Assembly (NCBI GenBank): GCA_019240015.1
Contig: JAFAZB010000286.1
Location: forward strand, 1-8,299
DNA length: 8,299 nt
Reading direction: 5' to 3'
DNA from: Solirubrobacterales bacterium
Lineage (GTDB): Bacteria; Actinomycetota; Thermoleophilia; Solirubrobacterales; Solirubrobacteraceae
Under the pieces are notes generated by a model. That model saw nothing but the letters and a program-made list of their open reading frames with translations, ran no database searches and was not told the origin of the DNA. Below, piece by piece: positions 1 to 5,909 of the stretch. A program made the position numbers and the translations under genes. The first letter of the stretch is position 1. Each line of letters begins with the position of its first letter.

Positions 1-147
1 GGCGAGCTCGGGCCGCAGACCCGGGTGATCGCCACCGGTGGGCTGGCGCAGTCGGTGGTCCCGTTCATCCGCGAGACGATCGACGAGGTGGACATGCTGC
101 TGACGCTGCGCGGACTGCGGCTGATCTGGGAGCTCAACCAGGAGTGA
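1..147 (+). CDS. coaX: Type III pantothenate kinase, C-terminal fragment
   Basis: This is the last 48 codons of a gene that begins before the window, read in frame 1 to a TGA at 145-147. CoaX phosphorylates pantothenate with ATP in the cytoplasm, the first step of coenzyme A synthesis. The visible tail has the typical end of the family: a glycine-rich strand reading VIATGGLAQ, then IDEVDMLLTLRGL and a short helix ending in WELNQE. This matches the family pattern of an 'ATGG' strand followed by 'D..LTL.GL..i...N'. The N-terminal phosphate-binding and acidic catalytic motifs lie outside the window. The neighbouring dus, greA and lysS genes agree with the usual housekeeping surroundings of coaX. 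The identification rests on about 48 residues, so it is good but not certain. A GC hairpin begins 12 bases after the stop. Confidence 0.8.
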   Translation, partial: GELGPQTRVIATGGLAQSVVPFIRETIDEVDMLLTLRGLRLIWELNQE

Positions 148-158
148 GGAGGGGTCAT

Positions 159-209
159 GGGGCGCGACCGGCCCGCGCCCCGTCGCGCGCGCGACCCGTA
201 CGGGCGCCC
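159..209. terminator. Stacked GC hairpin and palindromes after coaX
   Basis: A perfect 8-bp stem, GGGGCGCG (159-166) against CGCGCCCC (174-181), has a 7-base loop and starts 12 bases after the coaX stop. It is followed directly by the perfect palindrome GTCGCGCGCGCGAC (182-195), by CCCGTACGGG (195-204) and by GGGCGCCC (202-209). There is no T-run, so this is not a canonical intrinsic terminator. The position right behind a stop codon suggests a role at the 3' end of the coaX transcript, either termination or protection from exonucleases. The structure is seen directly; the function is inferred. Confidence 0.4.
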
Positions 210-304
210 AAACTGGCATCGCTGAAACCGAAATGGGGGCTCGAGCAGTCTCTACATGCACGAGCACCCAAGTTGGATCTGGCGGGGGTCAGTTTGGGGG
301 CTCG
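201..304. repeat. Two tandem copies of a ~44-bp hairpin-forming element
   Basis: Copy 1 spans 201-243 and copy 2 spans 261-304, in the same orientation, with a 17-bp spacer. Both begin CG(A/G)GC(A/G)CCCAA, continue to a TGG, and end with the identical TGGGGGCTCG. Each copy is itself an imperfect inverted repeat. Copy 2 with its flanks makes the strongest hairpin: TGCACGAGC (257-265) pairs perfectly with GCTCGTGCA (300-308). After one mismatch, CCCAA (267-271) pairs with TTGGG (294-298), and the stem continues as plus-strand RNA through G-U and Watson-Crick pairs to positions 276/289. Arms can also pair between copies: 239-247 with 257-265, and 207-215 with 290-298. It looks like a REP-type repeat or a structured RNA. 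No transposase is nearby. Confidence 0.5.
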
Positions 305-309
305 TGCAG

Positions 310-529
310 GTCCTCGCCTCGGTGGATTCCGTACGCGCGCTCGCCGCGACTCGGGTGGCGGGCGCTCCGGGCCGCGGCGGAGATCCCCGACGGCCTGGTG
401 ACGGCATCGAGAGGGCCGGCGGCGCCCAACCTACCCCCTTCGTGGCCCGTGCGTAGCCCCTAGACGCAAGCCCGTAGGGCCGGGCACACCCGGCGCGGCC
501 GGCCCGCCCCGCGCCCCACACACCCACCC
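310..529. other. Non-coding interval between convergent gene ends
   Basis: This GC-rich stretch lies between the repeat pair and the 3' end of the minus-strand amidohydrolase. I see no coding region I would defend; the open frames here lack coding-like third-position bias and any recognisable motif. The only structure I can point to is the small hairpin at 479-494, listed separately. Confidence 0.4.
479..494 (-). terminator. Possible weak terminator hairpin of the amidohydrolase
   Basis: GCCGGG (479-484) and CCCGGC (489-494) form a perfect 6-bp stem around a CACA loop. It lies about 36 bases past the stop of the minus-strand amidohydrolase. An adjacent small hairpin, GCCC-GTA-GGGC (470-480), overlaps it by two bases. 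Neither strand has a T-run next to it, so any termination activity is speculative. Confidence 0.25.
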
Positions 530-1684
530 TCAGGCGGCGTCGGACGCGAGCGCCGGCACCGGCACCTCTGGCGTGCGGGCGGTGGTGGCGGCGAGGATCA
601 GGAACGCGAGGCGGCGGCGGTCGTCGGGGGCCGTCGCCGTCATCTGATCGTACGCGTCGAGCAGGCCGCGGATCGCGGCGAAGATCGGGGCGTCATCGAT
701 CTCATCCGGGACGTCGCAGGCGAGCCGCGCCAGCGCCAGCATCTCGGCCCCGGCGTCGACCCCGCGCATCGTGGCGATCGCGCCCAGCAGCAGGAACTCG
801 GCGACCCGCTCGAGCAGCACGTGCGGAGCGCGCTCGCGCTCCCCGACCGCCGGCCCCGCCGGCTGGAGCGGCTCGCCGGCGGCGATCCGGAGCGCCTGCT
901 CGGAGGCGATCGAGCGGATCTGGTCGGGCGAGAGGCCCACCTGGAGCGCCGAGCGCAGCTGGAAGGTCGCCGAGCCTGCGGTGTTGCCGTACGGCGCGTC
1001 GCTCGCGAACACGATCTGACCCGGCGGCACCAGCGCGAACAGCGACTGGAGGTCGGCCGGCATCCACCACGCGGTGTCGAACAGGAGGTTGGGGTGGTCG
1101 GGCGCGGCGCGCCAGATCCACGACAGGTCGCAGATGCCCGCGTGCGCGAGGATCAGCCGCGCATCGGGGAAGTCGCTCGCGAGCTGCACGGCGTGCAGCC
1201 CGAGCGCCGGGATTCCCCGGCCGGCGTGGATCAGCACCGGCAGCGAACGCTCGTCGGCGAGCGCGATCAGCGAGCGCACGACGGCGTGATCGAGCGTGAA
1301 GCCCTCTGCCCGGGGGTGCAGCTTGATCCCGCGGGCGCCGGCATCCAGGCAGCGCTGGGCCTCGGCCAGCGCGTGCTCGTCGTGGGGGTTCACGCGACAG
1401 AACGGGATCAAGGTCCCGTTCGTCTGCCGCGCGGCGGCGAGCACCGCGTCATTGGCCGGTGGATAGCCGTCAGGCTCGTGCATCGGGAACACGAACGCAC
1501 CCCGGGCGTGGGCCAGCTCGAGCCCGGCGAGCAGCTGCTCGGGCGTCTGGCTCATGCCATCGGGATCGTTGTTGCCGAGGTGGGTGTGGGCGTCGAACAA
1601 CTCGAGGCCCGGCACTTGGTCGAGCACCACCTCGAGCCACGGGCGCAGGGCGACGGCGAGATCCACGGCCGGGATTCGTACCAT
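530..1684 (-). CDS. Metal-dependent amidohydrolase (TIM-barrel, amidohydrolase_2-like)
   Basis: A 384-residue cytoplasmic hydrolase or decarboxylase with no signal peptide. The metal-binding ligands of the amidohydrolase superfamily appear in order: the HxH motif in FDAHTHLG (His33, His35), KLHPRAEGF (Lys121, His123), VLIHAGRG (His153), LILAHAG (His181) and the catalytic aspartate in VFASDAPYG (Asp229). This order is typical of the amidohydrolase_2 group, which includes ACMSD-like decarboxylases and lactone hydrolases. The substrate cannot be told from sequence. Residues from about 270 to 384 form a helical, Ala/Leu-rich extension beyond the barrel. The ATG at 1684 gives the longest product; in-frame GTG codons at residues 7 and 19 are alternatives that would leave more room for a promoter, and I see no clear ribosome binding site. 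The gene is divergent from dus, with 6 bp between the starts. Confidence 0.85.
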   Translation of the reverse strand: MVRIPAVDLAVALRPWLEVVLDQVPGLELFDAHTHLGNNDPDGMSQTPEQLLAGLELAHARGAFVFPMHEPDGYPPANDAVLAAARQTNGTLIPFCRVNPHDEHALAEAQRCLDAGARGIKLHPRAEGFTLDHAVVRSLIALADERSLPVLIHAGRGIPALGLHAVQLASDFPDARLILAHAGICDLSWIWRAAPDHPNLLFDTAWWMPADLQSLFALVPPGQIVFASDAPYGNTAGSATFQLRSALQVGLSPDQIRSIASEQALRIAAGEPLQPAGPAVGERERAPHVLLERVAEFLLLGAIATMRGVDAGAEMLALARLACDVPDEIDDAPIFAAIRGLLDAYDQMTATAPDDRRRLAFLILAATTARTPEVPVPALASDAA

Positions 1685-1689
1685 GAATC
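1673..1689. promoter_or_regulatory. Dyad GATTC-N7-GAATC spanning the divergent starts, with TACCAT box
   Basis: GATTC (1673-1677) and GAATC (1685-1689) are perfect inverted arms around a 7-base centre. The centre contains TACCAT (1679-1684), a TANNNT-type -10 box on the plus strand that ends 6 bases before the proposed dus GTG. That spacing would place the transcription start at or next to the start codon, giving a leaderless mRNA. The dyad also covers the amidohydrolase ATG. It could be an operator for both genes, but short arms like these can occur by chance and no convincing -35 box is visible. Confidence 0.3.
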
Positions 1690-1690
1690 G

Positions 1691-2722
1691 GTGCCGCCAC
1701 AGCTGACAGACCCTTGGACGCTGGGTGGCGTGGAGGTGCCCAACCGGGTGGTGCTGGCGCCGCTGGCCGGGATCGGTAATTGGTTCGTGCGCCTACAGGC
1801 GAAGCGCTACGGGGCCGGTCTGGTGGTCTCGGAGATGGTCTCGAGCTTCGCCGTGCACTACCGCAACGAGCGCACCTGCCGCGAGCTGCTGCGGATCCAT
1901 CCCGACGAGCACCCCGTCTCGATGCAGCTGTTCGGGCACGACCCCGAGGTGATGGCTTGCGCCGCCGAGCGCGTCGCCGCTGCCGGCGCCGACCTGATCG
2001 ACATCAACATGGGCTGCCCGGTCCCCAAGGTCTGCAAGACCGGCGCCGGCGCCGCGCTGCTGGACGACCCCGGCCGGGCGGTCGCGCTCGCCAGGGCCGC
2101 GGCTCGCGGCAGCGGGCTTCCGGTGACGGTGAAGCTGCGCTCGGGGCGCCGGCCGGGAGACGCCAGCGGCGTCGAGGTCGCCCGCCGCCTGGTGGACGAG
2201 GGCGGCGTGGCCGGGATCTGCATCCACCCGCGGCACGCCGCTCAGCGCCACGCCGGCCGGCCCGACTACGAGCTCGCCCGTGCGCTGGTCGAGCAGCTGC
2301 CGGTACCGGTGCTCGTCTCGGGCGGCCTGCACACGGCGGCCCACGCCCGCGAGGCGTTCGAGCGCACTGGCGCCGCCGGGGTGCTGCTCGCTCGCGGCTC
2401 GCTCGGGAACCCGTGGCTGTTCGGGGAGCTGCTGGGGACGAGGCCGGCTCCGCCGGAGCGCGAGGAGATCCTGGCAGAGCTCGACTGGGTGATCGAGCGC
2501 GCGTGTGAGCACTTGGGGCGCGAGCGCGCGGAGCGCTACCTGCGCAAGTTCTATCCCTGGTACGTGGAGCGCCTGGGTGGCACTGGCGCGCTCGGAGCGG
2601 AGCTGCAGCGGGCGCCGTCGTTGGAGGCCGCGCGGGCGCTGCTACGGGAGCACGGCGCGCCGGAGACGCCCGCCCGCGGCCCCGACGCCGCCCCGCCCGC
2701 GCCCGCCGTACCTGCCGCCTGA
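1691..2722 (+). CDS. dus: tRNA-dihydrouridine synthase, DusB-like
   Basis: A 343-residue flavoenzyme that reduces uridine to dihydrouridine in tRNA, using FMN and NADPH. The N-terminal barrel starts with PNRVVLAPLAGIGNWFVR, the usual 'aPMAgitd.pfR' FMN-binding region. The signature IDINMGCPVPKV carries the catalytic cysteine (Cys109), followed by KTGAGAALL. VTVKLRSG (Lys148), IHPRH, a VSGGLHTA strand and LLARGSLGNPWLF supply the phosphate and flavin contacts. The C-terminal helical tRNA-binding part has RKFYPWYVERL (about 285-295). Two usually conserved spots differ: HPRH replaces HGRT, and SGG replaces NGD. The last ~20 residues are a Pro/Ala-rich tail. I chose the GTG at 1691 because the family's conserved N-terminus begins just after it and a TACCAT box sits 6 bases upstream. 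The open frame continues upstream, but that part is antisense to the amidohydrolase and shows no Dus sequence. Confidence 0.9.
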   Translation: MPPQLTDPWTLGGVEVPNRVVLAPLAGIGNWFVRLQAKRYGAGLVVSEMVSSFAVHYRNERTCRELLRIHPDEHPVSMQLFGHDPEVMACAAERVAAAGADLIDINMGCPVPKVCKTGAGAALLDDPGRAVALARAAARGSGLPVTVKLRSGRRPGDASGVEVARRLVDEGGVAGICIHPRHAAQRHAGRPDYELARALVEQLPVPVLVSGGLHTAAHAREAFERTGAAGVLLARGSLGNPWLFGELLGTRPAPPEREEILAELDWVIERACEHLGRERAERYLRKFYPWYVERLGGTGALGAELQRAPSLEAARALLREHGAPETPARGPDAAPPAPAVPAA

Positions 2723-2737
2723 GCCGCTGCTCGGTAG

Positions 2738-2743
2738 TAGGCT
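2738..2743 (+). promoter_or_regulatory. TAGGCT -10 box for the penicillin-acylase gene
   Basis: TAGGCT fits the TANNNT actinobacterial -10 pattern and ends 8 bases before the ATG at 2752, so transcription would start at about the start codon. No Shine-Dalgarno sequence is visible, which agrees with leaderless translation. The same hexamer occurs at 8011-8016, ahead of another short ORF. No good -35 box is seen. Confidence 0.4.
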
Positions 2744-2751
2744 GGCGCCGG

Positions 2752-5700
2752 ATGTTCCGGCCCTCAGGGCTCTCGGGAGCGAGGATGCTGCTGGCTGCAG
2801 CGCTCGCGGCGGTCGCGTCGCTGGTCGCGGCCGCGTCTGCCTGCGCCCAGGTTCAGCCCTACGGCTTCAACGATTTCGGCGGCTTTCACAACGTTCTGCC
2901 GCCGGGCGAGAACGGGTTTGACAACGCGCTCCAGCTCGCCCAGTTCGAGGCCAACCACAGCACCCGGCCGCCGCACAACGACGACCAGCTGGCGATGTAC
3001 TCGAACCTGACAACCGCGGCGCCCGACATCACCCAGGCGCAGATCGGCCGGTTCTACAAGGACGCCACGTTCGGGGTCCCGGCAGGGGACGTGGAGAGCA
3101 CGGAGAGCCCCGAGCCGGGCGTCACGATCGTCCGCGACCAGGGCTTCGGAGTACCCCACATCTACGGCGACACCCGCGACGCGCTGATGTTCGGGATCGG
3201 CTGGGCGACCGCCGAGGACCGGCTGTTCTTCATCGACATCCTGCGCCACGCGGGCCAGGGTGACCTCGCCCAGTTCGCCGGCGGTTCCAACGTCTCGATG
3301 GACGAAGGGGTGTGGGCGAACGAGCCCTACACGCAGCAGGACCTCGCCAACCAGGTCGCGTTCGGCCTGTCCCGGCTACCCGACGGTCCCCAGATCTACG
3401 CCGACGCGACCAGCTTCATCAACGGCATCAACGCCTACATCGCCAAGGCGAAGAATCCCCTGTACTCGCTGACGATGCTGCCGGGGGAGTACGCGGCGAT
3501 CGGGCAGCCGGGCGGACCGCAGCCGTTCAGCGCAACCGACCTGGTCTCGATCGCGACGCTGGTGGGAGGCATCTTCGGCAACGGCGGCGGCGACCAGCTC
3601 TCGAACGCGATCCTGTACGAGGACCTCGTACATCGCTTCGGGCGCGAGCACCTGACCGTGGCCGGCTCGCCGGAGCCGGTGGCCGGCAAGCGCAAGAAAC
3701 CGGCGCGACACGGGAAGGGCAAGCCCACGCACGCGCAGAACGCCCCGGCGCCGACCGCCAGCGCGGCGAAGGCGACCGGCAAGGGCAAGGGCAAAGGACG
3801 CGGCAAGCGCCGCCCCGCCCCGCCGCGCGACCTCTCGGGGTTCGCGACGTTCCTCAGCTTCGATGCCGCCAACGACCCCGAGGCGCCGACCACCGTGCGC
3901 GGGCACTCCTTCCCCTACCAGACGCTCGCCGCCCCGAGCAAGACCGCCCAGGCCAGCATCGCGCTGCCCGACCCCGGCTCGGTGAGGTACGTCAACCACG
4001 TGGTGGGGGGCTCGGTTCCACAGGCCGTGGCCCGCTCCGCGAGCGCGAGCACGAGCGGCAAGCACATCGGGCTCGGGCTGGGGGCGCTCGCCAATGCGGG
4101 CCCGGGGCTGCTTGCGTTCCCGCGCCAGATGTCAAACGCGCTGCTGGTCAGCGCCAGCCACAGCGTCACGGGCCATCCGCTGGCCGTGATGGGTCCGCAG
4201 GTCGCCTATTTCAGCCCGGAGATCCTGATGGAGGAGGACATCCATGGTCCCGGGATCGACGCCGAGGGAGCGGCCTTCCCCGGCGTCAACCTCTACGTGG
4301 AGCTTGGCCACGGCCGCGACTACGCGTGGTCGGCCACCTCCGCGGGTCAGAACATCATCGACACGTTCGCCGTGCCGCTGTGCAACCCGGGCCCCGGCCC
4401 GACCTCGACGGGCTCGGACTACTACCTGCTGCGCGGACACTGCGTGCCGATGGAGACGCTCACCCGGCAGGAGTCCTGGCAGCCGAACCTGGCCGACTCG
4501 ACGCCCGCCGGCTCGGTGACGCTGCGAACCGAGCGGACTGCGTACGGGATCGTGATCGCACGGGCCACGATCCACGGCAAGCCGGTCGCCTACTGCAACC
4601 TGCGCTCGACCTACATGCACGAGCTCGACTCGGCGTCGGGCTTCGAGCAGTTCAACGATCCCGCCGCGATGCGCAACCCGCAGGACTTCTTCAACGCGGC
4701 CTACAAGATCGGCTACACGTTCAACTGGTTCTACACCGACGACAAGCACATCGCGTACTTCAACTCTGGGCTGAACCCGGTCCGCGCGCCCCGCACCGAC
4801 CCGCTGTTCCCGAGCTGGGCGAGCTTCGGCTGGCGAGGTCTCTACCCCAGCGCCCAGACCACGCCGAGCAGCCTGACCGAGCAGCAGACGCCGCAGAGCG
4901 CCCATCCCCAGACCGTCGATCAGAGCTTCCTGACGAGCTGGAACAACAAGCAGGCGCCCGGGTACAACGACGGCGCGACCGGCCAGCAGTATGCCTCCGT
5001 GTATCGCTCGCAGCTGCTCGACAACAACATCAACTACTACCTGGGGCTGCGCCACGGCCGGATCACGCTGCCGGACCTGATCAACGCGATGGGAAGCGCA
5101 GGCACCGAGGACCTGCGTGGCGACGAGGTGCTGCCGTTCGCCCTGCAGGTGATCGGTCATCCGGGCGATCCGACGCTGGCGGGTCCACTGGCCGCCCTGC
5201 GGAGCTGGGTCGCGAGCGGCGCGCACCGGATCAACCGGGCCCACCCGGGCGCTTCGGGCAGCTACGAGCAGAGCTACGCGGTGCGGCTGATGGATGCGTG
5301 GTGGCCGCTGCTGATCAGCGCTGAGTTCCAACCGGTGCTGGGCTCCGCGCTGCTGGGCGAAATCGAGCGAGACTTCTCGATCAACGACGAGCCCGGCCAT
5401 GGCGTCAGCGGGAGCCATCTCGGCTCGGCGTTCGACGTGGGCTTCTACGGGATCGTCCAGAAGGACCTGCGAGCGGTGCTTCACAAGCCGATCAGTGGCG
5501 CGCTGAACCGCGTCTATTGCGGGGCGGGCTCGCTCGCCAAGTGCAGGGCGGCGCTCGAGAGCTCCTTGCGCGAGGCGGCGGCGGAGTCCCCGCAGCAGGT
5601 CTACCCCGCGGATGGGGTGTGCGCGGCGGGCGACCAGATGTGCTCGGACTCGATCCAGTTCCGGGTCGTGGGAGCGATCTCCCAGCCGCTGATCGAGTGG

Positions 5701-5757
5701 GTTAACCGGCCCACCTTCCAGCAGGCCGTGCAGATCCAAGGCCACGGGCCGCGGTAG
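2752..5757 (+). CDS. Secreted penicillin-acylase-family Ntn hydrolase
   Basis: A 1001-residue exported acylase precursor of the family that cleaves amide bonds in penicillins, acyl-homoserine lactones or similar acylated substrates. The actual substrate is unknown. Residues 1-32 form a signal peptide: Arg near the N-terminus, a Leu/Ala core from 13 to 30, then ASAC-AQ. Cys31 also fits a permissive lipobox, so a lipoprotein is possible. The alpha region contains VTIVRDQGFGVPHIYG and GWATAEDRLFFIDILRHAG (about 124-168). The predicted autocleavage site is Met460/Ser461 in RQMSNALLVSA, with Ser461 as the N-terminal nucleophile of the beta chain; the usual residue before this Ser is Gly. Asn658 in FNWFYTDD is the likely oxyanion-hole residue. 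A Lys/Arg/Gly-rich insert (about 312-358) sits in the spacer before Ser461. The ATG at 2752 lies 29 bases after dus and gives a good signal peptide; Met12 is an alternative. Confidence 0.88.
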   Translation: MFRPSGLSGARMLLAAALAAVASLVAAASACAQVQPYGFNDFGGFHNVLPPGENGFDNALQLAQFEANHSTRPPHNDDQLAMYSNLTTAAPDITQAQIGRFYKDATFGVPAGDVESTESPEPGVTIVRDQGFGVPHIYGDTRDALMFGIGWATAEDRLFFIDILRHAGQGDLAQFAGGSNVSMDEGVWANEPYTQQDLANQVAFGLSRLPDGPQIYADATSFINGINAYIAKAKNPLYSLTMLPGEYAAIGQPGGPQPFSATDLVSIATLVGGIFGNGGGDQLSNAILYEDLVHRFGREHLTVAGSPEPVAGKRKKPARHGKGKPTHAQNAPAPTASAAKATGKGKGKGRGKRRPAPPRDLSGFATFLSFDAANDPEAPTTVRGHSFPYQTLAAPSKTAQASIALPDPGSVRYVNHVVGGSVPQAVARSASASTSGKHIGLGLGALANAGPGLLAFPRQMSNALLVSASHSVTGHPLAVMGPQVAYFSPEILMEEDIHGPGIDAEGAAFPGVNLYVELGHGRDYAWSATSAGQNIIDTFAVPLCNPGPGPTSTGSDYYLLRGHCVPMETLTRQESWQPNLADSTPAGSVTLRTERTAYGIVIARATIHGKPVAYCNLRSTYMHELDSASGFEQFNDPAAMRNPQDFFNAAYKIGYTFNWFYTDDKHIAYFNSGLNPVRAPRTDPLFPSWASFGWRGLYPSAQTTPSSLTEQQTPQSAHPQTVDQSFLTSWNNKQAPGYNDGATGQQYASVYRSQLLDNNINYYLGLRHGRITLPDLINAMGSAGTEDLRGDEVLPFALQVIGHPGDPTLAGPLAALRSWVASGAHRINRAHPGASGSYEQSYAVRLMDAWWPLLISAEFQPVLGSALLGEIERDFSINDEPGHGVSGSHLGSAFDVGFYGIVQKDLRAVLHKPISGALNRVYCGAGSLAKCRAALESSLREAAAESPQQVYPADGVCAAGDQMCSDSIQFRVVGAISQPLIEWVNRPTFQQAVQIQGHGPR

Positions 5758-5761
5758 CGCC

Positions 5762-5775
5762 GGCCCCGCCGGGCC
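5762..5775 (+). terminator. Small GC hairpin after the acylase gene
   Basis: GGCCC (5762-5766) and GGGCC (5771-5775) pair around a 4-base loop, 5 bases after the acylase stop codon. There is no T-run. It may only stabilise the 3' end; the better terminator for this gene is at 5852-5876. Confidence 0.2.
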
Positions 5776-5812
5776 CCGCCGACGGCGTTCTGGGAGCGCC
5801 CGTGGGTGTGTC

Positions 5813-5818
5813 TATACT
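5813..5818 (+). promoter_or_regulatory. TATACT -10 box upstream of greA
   Basis: TATACT is a near-consensus -10 hexamer in an otherwise GC-rich spacer. It predicts a start near 5824-5826, about 85 bases before greA. The -35 region is weak; the best candidate is a TTCTGG-like sequence at 5788-5793, with a long spacer. Inverted arms CGTGGG (5801-5806) and CCCACG (5825-5830) flank the box and might be an operator. It would drive greA and lysS. Confidence 0.5.
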
Positions 5819-5851
5819 CATGCGCCCACGCGAGGCGTATGCGTGACTCTT

Positions 5852-5876
5852 CCCGCCCCGTCAGGCGGGTTTTTCT
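5852..5876 (+). terminator. Intrinsic terminator in the acylase-greA gap
   Basis: CCCGCC (5852-5857), a 6-base loop and GGCGGG (5864-5869) are followed by TTTTTCT. This is the only textbook rho-independent terminator in the window. It lies 94 bases after the acylase stop and can end that transcript. It also lies downstream of the TATACT box and upstream of the greA ATG at 5910, so RNA started at TATACT would have to read through it to reach greA. Confidence 0.75.
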
Positions 5877-5909
5877 CGTCCAGAACGTTCGAATACAGGT
5901 CAGCAAGCA

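Noticed and set aside
252..527. Open frames on both strands between coaX and the amidohydrolase
   Set aside because: The products are Arg/Ser/Gly/Pro-rich with no family motif and overlap the hairpin repeats, so there is no support for a gene.
821..1690. The plus-strand open frame of dus continues upstream for about 290 codons
   Set aside because: It is antisense to the amidohydrolase, which has clear motifs. The translated extension is Arg/Gly/Val-rich shadow sequence, and Dus homology begins just after 1691.
3312..5324. 670-codon plus-strand frame inside the acylase gene
   Set aside because: It is an overlapping alternative frame giving Arg/Ala/Gly-rich low-complexity protein, a typical GC-rich shadow.
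4132..5745. Long minus-strand open frame opposite the acylase gene
   Set aside because: Long antisense frames are expected opposite very GC-rich genes. Its product has no recognisable motif, while the plus-strand frame has a signal peptide and acylase motifs.
5820..5846. ATG frame of 8 codons in the greA leader as an attenuator peptide
   Set aside because: The ATG lies only one base after the TATACT box, so it would be upstream of the predicted transcript start and not translated from that promoter.
5901..5909. A strong ribosome binding site for greA
   Set aside because: Only AGG-like purines are present, too few and slightly misplaced. The greA start is supported by protein homology instead.
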